Assembly: GCA_021371965.1 (NCBI GenBank)
Contig: JAJFVE010000106.1
Coordinates: 1-64,000 of the forward strand
Length of the DNA stretch: 64,000 bases
Direction: 5' to 3'
Origin: Planctomycetaceae bacterium
GTDB taxonomy: Bacteria > Planctomycetota > Phycisphaerae > SM23-33
Position numbers and translations under genes: made by a program. Of this stretch, positions 42,037-50,388 are shown piece by piece; the first letter of the stretch is position 1, and each line of letters starts with the position of its first letter. The notes under the pieces were generated by a model. The model made no database searches. It was not told the DNA's origin and saw only the letters and a program-made list of their open reading frames with translations.

Positions 42037-42820
42037 CTACTTGGTGGAGATACTCGCGCGAGCGGAGCATGCCTTCGGGCGTCACGCGGGAGGGGTTGAA
42101 CTCCAGCGTCATGCCGTAGCGGTAATTGATGGCGGCCAGGCCGCAAAACATGTCGGCGAAGTCGATCAGGCCGGTGCCGGTCTCGATGTGATCCACCTGG
42201 CCGTTATGGTCGTGCACGTGCAGATGCACCAGATGTGGGGCGATCCTGCGGATCAGGCCACTGATGCCGCCGATCTTCTCGATGCCCCCGGCGCCGCCGA
42301 CGGCCGAGAACAAATGCCCCACGTCCAGCGTCACGCCGATGTTCGGCAAGCGCCAGCGGTCCAGCCAGGCGAAGTCGCCCAGTATCTCCAGGCCGATCCT
42401 CACTCCAGCCGCGGCGGCGGCGGCATTGATCTGCCCCATCGTATCGAGCCACTCCTGCGAGGCAGGGTCAGCTTCAGCGGGCAAGGCGGCGTGGGCGGTG
42501 ACGACGTCGACGCCCAGATCGCCCGCGAAGGCGATGATCGGTGTCAACGCCGCGGCGGCCTGGGGCAGCTTGCCTTGGACAAACTCGATCTCGAAGGGCG
42601 CGTGGACCTCCCGCAGGCGAAAGTCGGCAAGGTCGCTGCGCCACTGGCGGCGGGCGGCCGCGTCGCAGGCGGCGGGATCTATGCCCGCCCACCAGGGCAA
42701 CTGCCCCGCACAGGCGTGGAATGCCACGCCGTCGAAACCGCCCTGGCGGATCCATCGAACCTGCTGGATCGGGTCGGCGATATCGCCGATGGCCCAGACC
42801 ATGTTTGCGATTGGCCACAT
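42017..42820 (-). CDS. Sugar phosphate isomerase/epimerase-like TIM-barrel protein
   Basis: The 267-residue protein is a (beta/alpha)8 barrel of the AP-endonuclease-2/xylose-isomerase-like family: GFDGVAFHACAGQLPWW, VREVHAPFEIEF-type strands, GVRIGLEILGDFAWLD, NIGVTLDVGHLFSAVG and LVHLHVHDHNGQVDH. His and Glu residues in these strands are the expected metal ligands. The start at 42820 fits the family N-terminus (MWPIANMVWAIGDI); in-frame upstream ATGs at 42907 and 42973 would add a basic region without homology, and no ribosome site is clear. The last seven codons (VARASRP) and the stop derive from the palindromic repeat at 42018-42036. It is divergent from the GYF-domain gene. Confidence 0.85.
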   Translation of the reverse strand: MWPIANMVWAIGDIADPIQQVRWIRQGGFDGVAFHACAGQLPWWAGIDPAACDAAARRQWRSDLADFRLREVHAPFEIEFVQGKLPQAAAALTPIIAFAGDLGVDVVTAHAALPAEADPASQEWLDTMGQINAAAAAAGVRIGLEILGDFAWLDRWRLPNIGVTLDVGHLFSAVGGAGGIEKIGGISGLIRRIAPHLVHLHVHDHNGQVDHIETGTGLIDFADMFCGLAAINYRYGMTLEFNPSRVTPEGMLRSREYLHQVARASRP

Positions 42821-42962
42821 GCGGGGTAGGGTACTTCCGAGACACGCCAAAAGCAAACCTGGTACTGCCTCATCAGGTGCCTTGCGTCGAAGAGCGGCGG
42901 GGGGCATAATCTGCCGTTCTCGCCGGTTCGATCCACGTGGGCAGATTCTCAAGGGACCAGGT

Positions 42963-43895
42963 ATGATCGACATAGTCTGTCACGGTTGCGGAAAGCGGCT
43001 GAAGGTCTCCGAGCAGCACGCCGGGCGCAAAGGCAAATGCCCGGGCTGCGGCGGCGATATCGAGATACCCTCCCGTGTGCAGGAAGCTGCTCCCCAAACT
43101 GCGCCGGAAGATGCTGAGCAGCAGCCCCCGCAGTTGCCTCTGCAGGATGCTTCAGGCAGTGACGGCCAAGGCGCTGCGCGGACGAGGGCGCCGCAGGCGC
43201 TTGAGCCCGAAAGCGCCTGCGAGTGGCACTATTGCCTCAACGAGCAGACGTCCATTCCGATGCCCTTGCGCGATATCGTCGAACTGGTTCGCCAGGGCAA
43301 GCTGCCAACGAATGTGCTGGTCTGGCGGGGAGGGATGGTCCACTGGGCGCCGGCCAATGCCTTACCGGAATTCTGCGATGCGGGCGTCAACGCTGTGCCG
43401 CCGGTACTGACGGTCGGCGGGGCGCTCCAGCCGACCACGGCGCCATACCTGTTGGACGAGTTCTCCATCGGTGTCTTTGTGCTGCTTCACTTTCTCACCG
43501 GCGGGGTCTTCAACGTCATCTGGCTTAACCTCATGCATGGCCGCATGCCCCCGCGCCGCGTGGACGACCCTTCGGCCGGCAAGGCGATTGGATTTCTCTT
43601 TATTCCATTCTTCAACCTGTACTGGATGCTGTTCACCTACCGCCGGTTGTGCCTTCGCCTTAACGAGGTGCGAGTGGAAATGGGCCTGCCGGGCGATATT
43701 CCGCAAGCCCTGCCGACGGCCATGTGCGTGCTGACCTACTGCACGCTGGCCACGATGGTAATGTGCTCTTGCTTCATATACGTCGCGATTCTGCCGGCGC
43801 TGGCCAATGCCGTCGTCACGCTGATATTCTTCATCATCGTTCAATCGAAAGTGAATGAAATGATCGAGGTTCGGCGGCGCCGCCAGACCGGGTAG
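42963..43895 (+). CDS. Zinc-ribbon and GYF-like domain membrane protein
   Basis: The 310-residue protein begins with a zinc ribbon: Cys6-x2-Cys9 and Cys26-x2-Cys29 (CHGCGK, CPGCGG). A Gln/Pro-rich linker leads to a GYF_2-like domain at about 86-135 (WHYCLNEQTSIPMPL, LPTNVLVWRGGMVHWAPA). From about 155, hydrophobic segments form membrane helices (SIGVFVLLHFLTGGVFNVIW, AIGFLFIPFFNLYWMLFTY, and one near the end). Such ribbon-GYF-membrane proteins are common in planctomycetes; function is unknown, perhaps protein-protein interaction at the membrane. AAGGGACCAGG stands just before the ATG at 42963. Confidence 0.82.
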   Translation: MIDIVCHGCGKRLKVSEQHAGRKGKCPGCGGDIEIPSRVQEAAPQTAPEDAEQQPPQLPLQDASGSDGQGAARTRAPQALEPESACEWHYCLNEQTSIPMPLRDIVELVRQGKLPTNVLVWRGGMVHWAPANALPEFCDAGVNAVPPVLTVGGALQPTTAPYLLDEFSIGVFVLLHFLTGGVFNVIWLNLMHGRMPPRRVDDPSAGKAIGFLFIPFFNLYWMLFTYRRLCLRLNEVRVEMGLPGDIPQALPTAMCVLTYCTLATMVMCSCFIYVAILPALANAVVTLIFFIIVQSKVNEMIEVRRRRQTG

Positions 43896-43918
43896 CGAGT
43901 TGCACAACGGGCGTGCTT

Positions 43919-44677
43919 TTACGGAATGAGAAAGACGTCATCGCGGTCGCCACGCTTGCCCTGGTCTTCATTGCCCTGGTCGTTGGCGGCGTAGATGTCG
44001 TCGTCGTTGGTGGGGTCTTTTACCGTGCCCTCGAGCCATTTCGCCGAGCCGTCGTAACAGCCGACCCACTGCCCTTCGCCGTCGTGATTGGCCGAGCACG
44101 CCGAATTGTTCGCGGTGACGCCCGTCGTGCCCGGCGTGCAGCGCGGATTGGCGTCGGCGATAATCACCAGCGTGGACTTGTCGGTGCTGACCGTCGTGGG
44201 AAACGCCACCTGCGAGAGGTAGCTGTAGGAAACGCTCGCCGCCGTGAACTCCGTGGCGGCGGCAGCGGGTTCTTCCTTACCTCGGGAGCTTCCCGCTTCG
44301 GGGCACAGAAAGACTCCCCGAGGCGCGAAGCCCTTGTCGATGAGAACCCACAGGCCGGCGACATTTCCCTGCGTGAGGCTGCCCCAGTTGCTTGTGGTTA
44401 AAGCGGACGAAATCGGCAGGGCGTAGGGCACGGCCGTGCGACCGCGATGCATGCTGGGTTCTTTGGCGTACTGGAAGCACGCGCGGCTGATCTCGCGGAC
44501 GTTGCTGGCGCACTTTCCGCGGTAGCCTTTCTTGATCAGGATCGCCACGGTGGGCACCAGGATGACGATCAGGACCGCCAGGATGGCCAGCACCACCAGC
44601 AGTTCGACCAGCGTGAACGCTCTTTGCCGCTGCCGTCGGGGGAGGGCGGCCCGCATGAGGGTGGGTGGGATGCTCAT
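43919..44677 (-). CDS. Prepilin-like protein (type IV pilin-like, DUF1559-type)
   Basis: The 252-residue protein carries the prepilin cleavage/methylation motif RAFTLVELLVVLAILAVLIV at about 19-38, with Glu at the +5 position. After the helix the body has ARCF-type Cys residues and SYSYLSQVAFPTTV. Near residue 200 HDGEGQWVGCYDGS gives an H-x10-DG pattern, the planctomycete variant of the DUF1559 signature. The protein would be cleaved by a prepilin peptidase and assembled into a pilus-like or secretion pseudopilus. Planctomycete genomes carry dozens. The C-terminus is acidic and Asn/Asp-rich. Confidence 0.9.
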   Translation of the reverse strand: MSIPPTLMRAALPRRQRQRAFTLVELLVVLAILAVLIVILVPTVAILIKKGYRGKCASNVREISRACFQYAKEPSMHRGRTAVPYALPISSALTTSNWGSLTQGNVAGLWVLIDKGFAPRGVFLCPEAGSSRGKEEPAAAATEFTAASVSYSYLSQVAFPTTVSTDKSTLVIIADANPRCTPGTTGVTANNSACSANHDGEGQWVGCYDGSAKWLEGTVKDPTNDDDIYAANDQGNEDQGKRGDRDDVFLIP

Positions 44678-45190
44678 AAACTTATTGTAGAAGCCGCCCC
44701 AGAGTCAGTCAACGTGTAGTAGTCGGCAAAGGCAGGGCAGCCGGTAACCTAATAACAGAGTAGCCCGGTATCCAGTAGCCGAGGCTACCCAAACGCAATG
44801 GATCCCTGGAGGCGGCCTAATTATCAGGCTCCAACGGGGTGCCTTCGGCGGCAACCCTGACGCGGCGAGCATGGCAGACAGATTTCGTTAGATGCTGCGG
44901 GCCCTTTTGCGCAAGGTCCGGGCTTGGCAGGCGATGCGCCCCACAGAGGTGACCGTCATGGATTCGACGTTCCTGCTGACGGGAGCGTATAGCCGCGACC
45001 GCTGGACGCAGTAACCCACCGAAAAGTATTGAGCGGCCGGTTACAATGCTCTCTACTGTTGCAGTAGCATGGGCATCTCGCCCATGAGTGGCTATGGACC
45101 ACGGGCAAGATGCCCGTGGGACTCACGGGCGAGACGCCCGTGCTACGGGGTATCCCGGCTACGGGCTACCGGGTACCGATTACCGTATTT
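44678..45190. other. Gene-free, repeat-rich interval
   Basis: This 513-nt interval between the prepilin-like gene and the MFS gene has no convincing coding region. It contains GTAGCC/GGCTAC and CCGGTATCC-type words near 44745-44790 and again at 45148-45185, plus family A palindromes at 45068-45142. A 40-codon open frame at 44892-45014 lacks a ribosome site and has no recognised match. Most of 44800-45050 shows nothing I can name. Confidence 0.6.
45068..45142. repeat. Three family A palindromes in tandem
   Basis: CATGGGCATCTCGCCCATG (45068-45086), CACGGGCAAGATGCCCGTG (45100-45118) and CACGGGCGAGACGCCCGTG (45124-45142) follow one another. Each is an 8-bp stem around a 3-nt centre. Confidence 0.8.
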
Positions 45191-46885
45191 ATGTCGTGGC
45201 GTCATAAATCCTTCGATGAAGTTCCCGCCCTGGCGATCCGCGGCCCGGAGCTTCGCACTGCCTTGCGCACCGTCACGGCGGCGTGGATGTTCGGTACGGT
45301 GTGGATGGTCTGCGCCACCGGCAGCCGCGTGACGTTGTTCTGCCGGGCGCTGGGGTTCAACAACGACGACTTCGGTCTCATGGCCGGTCTGCCGTTTATC
45401 GCCACACTGGGGCACCTGATCGCGGCGATGCTCATCGAACGCACCGGTCTGACCAAGCATCAGTTCCTCGACTTCGCGGCGGTCCACCGCCTGCTGTACG
45501 CGCTGATCGCTCTTATCCCGCTGGCGGCGATGCTGGGATACATGCCCGCCCTTCCGGCGAGATGGGCGGTCTGGACCATGCAGGCGGTGCTGCTGGTCAG
45601 CTCGTTCCTGGCCGCCCTGTCGGTGCCGGCCTGGTGGACCTGGATGGGCGACCTGATCCCCCGGCGAATCCGTGGGCGATATTTCGCCCACCGCAGCCGC
45701 CTGACGCAGTTCGTGAATATCCCCGTGGCCATCGCCCTGGCCGTCCTGCTCGACGCCCTGACCTTCAAAGATCGCCCGCTGACCATGGCCGATCAGCCAC
45801 TGCTGTTCTGGACCATCAGCGCCTTGTTCGTGATCTCGGCCATCATGGGCCTGGCCGACATCCTCCTCTTCCGCCGCCTGCGCGAGGTGCTGCCCAGCAC
45901 GGCCGGCGAACCGGCGGACGCCGCTGCCCCGCGGATCGAGCGGCGGCGATGGTCTTGCCCGCCGTGGCTGGCCCGCGTGCCCCGGATGCGCCGGGCCGTC
46001 GTGCCGGCCGTCGAGGTCGGTCTGGAGACGTGGAACCTGGTAGCTGGTCCGATGCGGGACCGCCACTTTCGCTACTACGTCACTTATGGGATCATCATCA
46101 CCTTCGGGGCCACCGTCGGCGCGCAGTTCATGTGGTTGGACCTGCTGGAAACGCTGCACTTCAGCCAAACGGCCACCGACGGGCTGTTCATGATCCTGGC
46201 CCCGGTGGTGGGGCTGATCGGCTGTCGCGGGTGGGGGCGGCTGATCGACCGCTGGGGGCGCCGCCCGGTGCTGGTGGTGGGAAGCTGCCTGACGATCTTG
46301 TCGACGATGCCGTACTTTCTGGCCAGCCCGAATCTTCCCAATCCGCAATTCCTGATCGGGGCGATCAACGCCGTCGGCGCCTGGGTGCACGGCCTGACCG
46401 GCTGGGGCGGCGGGGCGTGGCTCTCGCCCAATGCCCCGGTGTCGGCGTGGCTGATCATGAGCACCTCGATGCTCATGGGGGGCACGGGCTGGATGGGAAT
46501 CTCGCTGGCTCAGAACAGCATCATCCTGGGCTTCGCCGACGGCAAAGGGCGCAGCCGCTACATCGCCGCGCATGCGGCGCTCATCAGCATCGGAGGGCTG
46601 GCCGGCAGCCTGATCGGCGGGTGGGTGGCCGAGCGATTCAAGGACATGGCGCCGATCATCGTCGGCCCGTTCCTGTGGAACAATTATCACCTGACGTTCG
46701 CCCTAAGCCTGATCGCCCGTGCGGCCTCGGTGGCGATGGCCATCCGCATGCCCGACCCGGGCTCGACAGGCGTCACGCTGATGGTGCGATCCGTCACGAC
46801 GGGCCTGTACAACAGCGTGATGGTGCGGTTGTTCTACCCGCTGCGGATCTTCGGCTGGCGCGGTCCCGGCGAAGGCGGCAGCTAG
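45191..46885 (+). CDS. MFS-type transporter
   Basis: The 564-residue membrane protein has about twelve hydrophobic segments and major-facilitator-like loops: LGFNNDDFGLMAGLPFIATL, a basic cytoplasmic loop GDLIPRRIRGRYFAHRSRL, GCRGWGRLIDRWGRRPVLVV in the middle and SRYIAAHAALISIGGLAGSL. A charged cytoplasmic loop of about 70 residues separates the halves. The substrate is unknown. No good ribosome site precedes the start at 45191, and earlier in-frame codons run through repeats. Two family A palindromes lie just upstream. No neighbour suggests a specific solute. Confidence 0.82.
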   Translation: MSWRHKSFDEVPALAIRGPELRTALRTVTAAWMFGTVWMVCATGSRVTLFCRALGFNNDDFGLMAGLPFIATLGHLIAAMLIERTGLTKHQFLDFAAVHRLLYALIALIPLAAMLGYMPALPARWAVWTMQAVLLVSSFLAALSVPAWWTWMGDLIPRRIRGRYFAHRSRLTQFVNIPVAIALAVLLDALTFKDRPLTMADQPLLFWTISALFVISAIMGLADILLFRRLREVLPSTAGEPADAAAPRIERRRWSCPPWLARVPRMRRAVVPAVEVGLETWNLVAGPMRDRHFRYYVTYGIIITFGATVGAQFMWLDLLETLHFSQTATDGLFMILAPVVGLIGCRGWGRLIDRWGRRPVLVVGSCLTILSTMPYFLASPNLPNPQFLIGAINAVGAWVHGLTGWGGGAWLSPNAPVSAWLIMSTSMLMGGTGWMGISLAQNSIILGFADGKGRSRYIAAHAALISIGGLAGSLIGGWVAERFKDMAPIIVGPFLWNNYHLTFALSLIARAASVAMAIRMPDPGSTGVTLMVRSVTTGLYNSVMVRLFYPLRIFGWRGPGEGGS

Positions 46886-47009
46886 GACGACCTGGAAGGG
46901 CCATCGAACCTTCAGTAGTCACGGCAGGCATGTTGACGCTCGAGTTGTGCGGTCAGAGGGCGCTCCTGATAATAAGTTTCTTTCCCGCATTGCTCGTTCG
47001 GCCTATCAC

Positions 47010-47064
47010 GGAAGAAACCGCGCGGGGCAAGCCCCGCCGCTAACGTGTCTGCACGGTTTCTTCC
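47010..47064. repeat. Inverted repeat with an inner GC hairpin
   Basis: GGAAGAAACCG (47010-47020) and CGGTTTCTTCC (47054-47064) are exact inverse copies. Between them GGGGC-AA-GCCCC forms a second hairpin. It lies between the MFS and CYTH genes. No gene is seen in 46886-47138. Confidence 0.65.
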
Positions 47065-47125
47065 CAATCCTCTTAATCCCGCAAATCTGCGTAATCCCGC
47101 TCTCCCCATCCCCGGCACCGGAGGC

Positions 47126-47131
47126 TATAAT
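47126..47131 (+). promoter_or_regulatory. Candidate -10 box (TATAAT) for a leaderless CYTH mRNA
   Basis: TATAAT ends 7 nt before the ATG at 47139. The gap (CGCCCGC) contains no ribosome site. Confidence 0.45.
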
Positions 47132-47138
47132 CGCCCGC

Positions 47139-47741
47139 ATGGCACGCGAGATTGAGCTCAAGTTCAAGGCACAGTCGTTTGACGCTGTCCTGGCGGCGCT
47201 GCGGGCGGCGGGGGCTGTGCACGTGCGGACGGTTCTGCAGACTGATCGCTACTACGACACGGCCGGGCGGTCGCTGCGCGGCGGGGATGTCGGCCTGCGG
47301 CTGCGCAGCACGAAACATCTAGAAGGGCCGCAGGAGGCCGACGAACGGGCGCAACTGACGTACAAGGGACCGGCCGAGAACCACGCCCGTGCGAAGATCC
47401 GCCGCGAGCTTCAGACGCACGTCGATGACGCGGCGGCCATCGAGGCGCTGCTGGCGGCACTGGGGCTGGCCGTCACGATGACCATCCAGAAGCGCCGCAG
47501 CACCTGGCGGCTGGGGGGCTGCCTCGTCGAGCTCGATTCGCTGCCGCTTCTGGGGCACTTTATCGAGATCGAGGCCCCGGATGAACCCGCCCTCGAAGCC
47601 GTCGAGCGAACGCTCGCCCTGCCCGGTCCGCCGATCAAACGCCACTACATCGACCTGGCCGAGGCCGTCTGCAAGAAGCTGAACATCGACTGCCGTACCG
47701 TGACTTTCGACGAGTGCGGCGAATGTAAGGAGAGGGGATAG
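47139..47741 (+). CDS. CYTH-domain protein (class IV adenylate cyclase CyaB-like)
   Basis: The 200-residue protein starts MAREIELKFKAQ, containing the E-x-E-x-K signature of the CYTH superfamily at residues 4-8. Further charged strands line the tunnel: TDRYYDTAGRSL, GLRLRS, QLTYKGPAENHARAKIRRE, KRRSTWRL and LVELDSLPLLGHFIEIE. The fold binds triphosphates; members include class IV adenylate cyclases, thiamine triphosphatases and inorganic triphosphatases. CyaB-like sequence order favours the class IV cyclase group, but the activity is not certain. The mRNA is probably leaderless. Confidence 0.9.
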   Translation: MAREIELKFKAQSFDAVLAALRAAGAVHVRTVLQTDRYYDTAGRSLRGGDVGLRLRSTKHLEGPQEADERAQLTYKGPAENHARAKIRRELQTHVDDAAAIEALLAALGLAVTMTIQKRRSTWRLGGCLVELDSLPLLGHFIEIEAPDEPALEAVERTLALPGPPIKRHYIDLAEAVCKKLNIDCRTVTFDECGECKERG

Positions 47742-47743
47742 GT

Positions 47744-47853
47744 CTTAGGTCGTAGGGCGTAGGGCCCGCATGGCATGCGTCCTGGCGGCAAGGTGCAGCA
47801 ACCGCAAAGCACGTCTGGTCAAAATCCCCTAAACCTCCGACCTATGACCTAAG
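47744..47853. repeat. Imperfect inverted repeat of CTTAGGTC words
   Basis: CTTAGGTCGTAGG (47744-47756) pairs with CCTATGACCTAAG (47841-47853) at 12 of 13 positions, with further partial pairing of neighbouring TAGGG/CCCTA words. It lies between the CYTH gene and the dnaN promoter. Confidence 0.55.
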
Positions 47854-47868
47854 CCCTGAATTTCTCCC

Positions 47869-47896
47869 TTGCATCCCCCGCCCGCTTTGGTATAAC
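47869..47896 (+). promoter_or_regulatory. Candidate sigma-70 type promoter of dnaN
   Basis: TTGCAT at 47869-47874 and TATAAC at 47891-47896 are 16 nt apart. They match the -35 and -10 consensus at 4 of 6 and 5 of 6 positions. The dnaN start is 55 nt downstream. Confidence 0.5.
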
Positions 47897-47951
47897 GACA
47901 CAAACAAGTAATTGTTTCCTATTCGCGATGCACCACAAGGGAAGGTGTCCG

Positions 47952-49052
47952 ATGAAAGTAGTCGCTCAGACCGCCGCGCTGCAAGAAGCATTGGCCTTGG
48001 CAGGAACCATCGTCTCGGCACGAACCCCAAAGCCCGTTCTCCAGTGCGTCAAACTTGTCGCCGCCAATAACATGTTGACCGTCCTGGCCACCGACCTCGA
48101 AGCCGCCCTGCGGTTCCAGGTCACGGCCGTCCAGATCGAGCAGGAAGGCGAGGCCCTCGTGCCCGCCGACCGCCTGGCGGGCATCGTTCGCGAGTCGGCT
48201 GACGAAGACAGCCTGACCATCGAAGCTGACGCCGACGCCTGCCACGTCACCGGCGCGGCCGCCCACTTCAAGATCCTCGGCTACGATCCCGGCGAGTATC
48301 CCACTGTGGCCGAGTTCGCCGGCGAAGCCGACTTCCAGGTTCCCGCCGCGACGCTGGCCAAGATGATCGGCAAGACGCTCTTCGCCACGGCCAAGGCCCA
48401 CAGCCACTACGCCATCTCCGGCGTGCTGTGGGAGGCGGCCGCCAAGAAGATCCAGCTCGTGGCCACCGACGGCCACCGCCTGGCGCTGGCCAAGGGCGCC
48501 CTGGCCAAGACCGCTGCGCGCGACGTGTCGGCCATCGTTCCGGCCAAGCTGATGAACCTGATGCAGCGCGTGGCCGTCGGCGGCGATGAGATGCTCGAAG
48601 TCCGCATCGAGGAAAACCAGATCCTGCTGCGCACGGCGCGGGCAGTGCTGATCAGCTCGCTGGTGCAGGGCAACTTCCCCAAGTACAGCGACGTGATCCC
48701 CAAGGATTTCACGCGCAAGGTCACCGTCAAGCGAGCCAACTTCGAGCACCGCATCCGCCAGGCCGCGCTGCTGACTAACGAAGAGTCGCGCGGCGTGCGC
48801 CTGAAGTTCCAGGACAAGCAGGTAACACTCTCCAGCCGCGCCCCCGAGGCCGGCGAGGCCCAGGTCAACTGTGAGATCACCCTCGAAGGCGAACCGATGG
48901 ACATCGCCTTCAATCCCAGCTTCTTGATCGAAGCCATGCGCGTCGTCGAGCTCGACGACGTGACGCTGGAAATGATGGCCTCCAACAAACCCGCCGTTAT
49001 CAAAGCCGGCAACGATTTCCTGTACGTCATCATGCCGGTGGATCTGGGATAA
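47952..49052 (+). CDS. dnaN: DNA polymerase III beta subunit (sliding clamp)
   Basis: The 366-residue protein has the expected clamp length and three-domain pattern. Landmarks are the opening MKVVAQTAALQEALALAGTI, LTVLATDLEAAL, IQLVATDGHRLALAKG in domain 2 and the end MASNKPAVIKAGNDFLYVIM, close to the usual PVRL-type terminus (here PVDLG). It holds the polymerase on DNA. The AAGGGAAGG site precedes the ATG at 47952. dnaA, recF and gyrB are not adjacent, so this is not the classic origin cluster; no DnaA box cluster is seen in the upstream 250 nt. Confidence 0.97.
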   Translation: MKVVAQTAALQEALALAGTIVSARTPKPVLQCVKLVAANNMLTVLATDLEAALRFQVTAVQIEQEGEALVPADRLAGIVRESADEDSLTIEADADACHVTGAAAHFKILGYDPGEYPTVAEFAGEADFQVPAATLAKMIGKTLFATAKAHSHYAISGVLWEAAAKKIQLVATDGHRLALAKGALAKTAARDVSAIVPAKLMNLMQRVAVGGDEMLEVRIEENQILLRTARAVLISSLVQGNFPKYSDVIPKDFTRKVTVKRANFEHRIRQAALLTNEESRGVRLKFQDKQVTLSSRAPEAGEAQVNCEITLEGEPMDIAFNPSFLIEAMRVVELDDVTLEMMASNKPAVIKAGNDFLYVIMPVDLG

Positions 49053-49095
49053 GAACAACTCTGCCATAAAGACAGGCATAATTGGCGGCTCAAAG

Positions 49096-49114
49096 CATGG
49101 GCGAGACGCCCATG
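49096..49114. repeat. Family A palindrome
   Basis: CATGGGCGAGACGCCCATG is a perfect 8-bp palindrome around AGA, between the ends of dnaN and the converging URO-D-like gene. The same sequence is found at 51904. Confidence 0.85.
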
Positions 49115-49123
49115 CCACGAATC

Positions 49124-50212
49124 TCACGCCGCTCCGTAGCGGGCCAAGACCTTGAGGATCTCGTCGCGCTGGGAGGTGTGGCCGCCGGTGATCAGCCATT
49201 GGTTGGCGGCTGTGCCGGTCTGGTCGGCGATGGCGTCTAGCACTTCGAAGCCGCCGAAGAGTTGGCTCTTTTTGCCGGCGGCGTGGATGCGGCGGTAGAC
49301 GTCCGGCCAGTGCGACTGGTCGGGCTTGCCGGCGCCGGGGACCCACTGGATGGCCGAGAGCGAGCTGATGTTCAGCAACGAGTCCAGATGCGGCAACTGG
49401 CCGATACCGTCGAGGTGGTAGATCGAGTGGGGGATACGGCCGCAACAGGCCTCCAGGTCTGGCCGTACGAAGCAGTCGAACATCTCCGGCGAGATCATGT
49501 AGGCGGCGTCGCACTGGAAGGCGTAGAAGGGCTTCGTCGAGAACATCGGAATCCAGCAGGTGTAGCTGCAGCGGTCGGCCGCGGAGGCGCGGCAGAAGTC
49601 GTCGTACCACGTCCAGAACGCCTCGCGAATTTCATCGACGCACCGCAGCACGTGCGCCGGCTCGTCCAGCAGGTCCAGCAGCAGCTTCTCGCCCGGGCGG
49701 AAGACTGAGACGATGTCCAGCCCCGTCACCAGGCCGGGCATGCCGATGGCCACTTGGCCCTGCCAGCGGTCGGCCGCCGCGCGGCAGAGCTCCAGCGCGC
49801 GTTTCAACCACACGTTGGCGGCGTCGGGCATAAAGTGCAGCTCCATCGGCGGTAGATCCCGCGGCGGGTGGAACCAGACCGTGCCCTCAGCCGCCTGCAC
49901 CTGAGGGACCGCGCCGAAATAGGCGCACGACGAGATCGCCCCCATGTTCACCCAGAGCATTGGCGAGGCGTCGCCCAAGAATTCCTGGCAGCAGAGGGCG
50001 TAGTCCCACGCGTCGACGATGTCCTCGGCCGGGACGGACAGGTCGTACGCGGCAGCGAGCAGATCCCCCTGGAACATGGGCGGCTTGCGGCCGGGGTCGC
50101 GCCCGTAAAGGGTGGCGCTGATCATCGGCCTGTCGAGCGTGCCGGCCCACCACGCCTCCGACGCCTCGTCCAGGCGCAGGCGCCGCTCGTGCGAGAAGTC
50201 AATCGCAGTCAT
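49124..50212 (-). CDS. Uroporphyrinogen-decarboxylase-like protein
   Basis: The 362-residue protein resembles the URO-D/MtaA-CmuA superfamily in its barrel rhythm: VTGLDIVSVFRPGEKLLLDL, MISPEMFDCFVRPDLEACC, and SIYHLDGIGQLPHLDSLLNI with the following IQWVPGAG near the C-terminus. It is not a standard HemE, because the N-terminal active-site motifs of HemE are absent; a methyltransferase or other corrinoid-linked role, or an unknown one, is more likely. Planctomycetes carry many such proteins near sugar genes. The ribosome site at 50212 is weak. It is divergent from the sigma-factor gene. Confidence 0.75.
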   Translation of the reverse strand: MTAIDFSHERRLRLDEASEAWWAGTLDRPMISATLYGRDPGRKPPMFQGDLLAAAYDLSVPAEDIVDAWDYALCCQEFLGDASPMLWVNMGAISSCAYFGAVPQVQAAEGTVWFHPPRDLPPMELHFMPDAANVWLKRALELCRAAADRWQGQVAIGMPGLVTGLDIVSVFRPGEKLLLDLLDEPAHVLRCVDEIREAFWTWYDDFCRASAADRCSYTCWIPMFSTKPFYAFQCDAAYMISPEMFDCFVRPDLEACCGRIPHSIYHLDGIGQLPHLDSLLNISSLSAIQWVPGAGKPDQSHWPDVYRRIHAAGKKSQLFGGFEVLDAIADQTGTAANQWLITGGHTSQRDEILKVLARYGAA

Positions 50213-50376
50213 GCCTGTCAGCGTAACAACTCTGCGGCGTGGCGGTAAACAAAACTCGGGAACAACCTCGACCGCCAACTTGCGCGCATGATGCTTCTCC
50301 CAATCCTCTAAATCCCTTTAGTCCGCGGAATCCCGCTCTCCGATCCTGCGGCGTTGAATGTGCCTGCGGCGGCGGG

Positions 50377-50382
50377 TATAAC
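50377..50382 (+). promoter_or_regulatory. Candidate -10 box (TATAAC) for a leaderless sigma-factor mRNA
   Basis: TATAAC ends 6 nt before a GTG start at 50389. The gap (GCGGGC) has no ribosome site. This spacing resembles the other leaderless candidates. Confidence 0.4.
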
Positions 50383-50388
50383 GCGGGC

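Noticed and set aside
44892..45014. 40-codon open frame in the gene-free interval
   Set aside because: It has no ribosome site, no promoter and no family match, and lies in a repeat-rich region.
47869..47952. Possible replication origin next to dnaN
   Set aside because: No cluster of DnaA boxes and no AT-rich unwinding region is visible, and dnaA is not adjacent.
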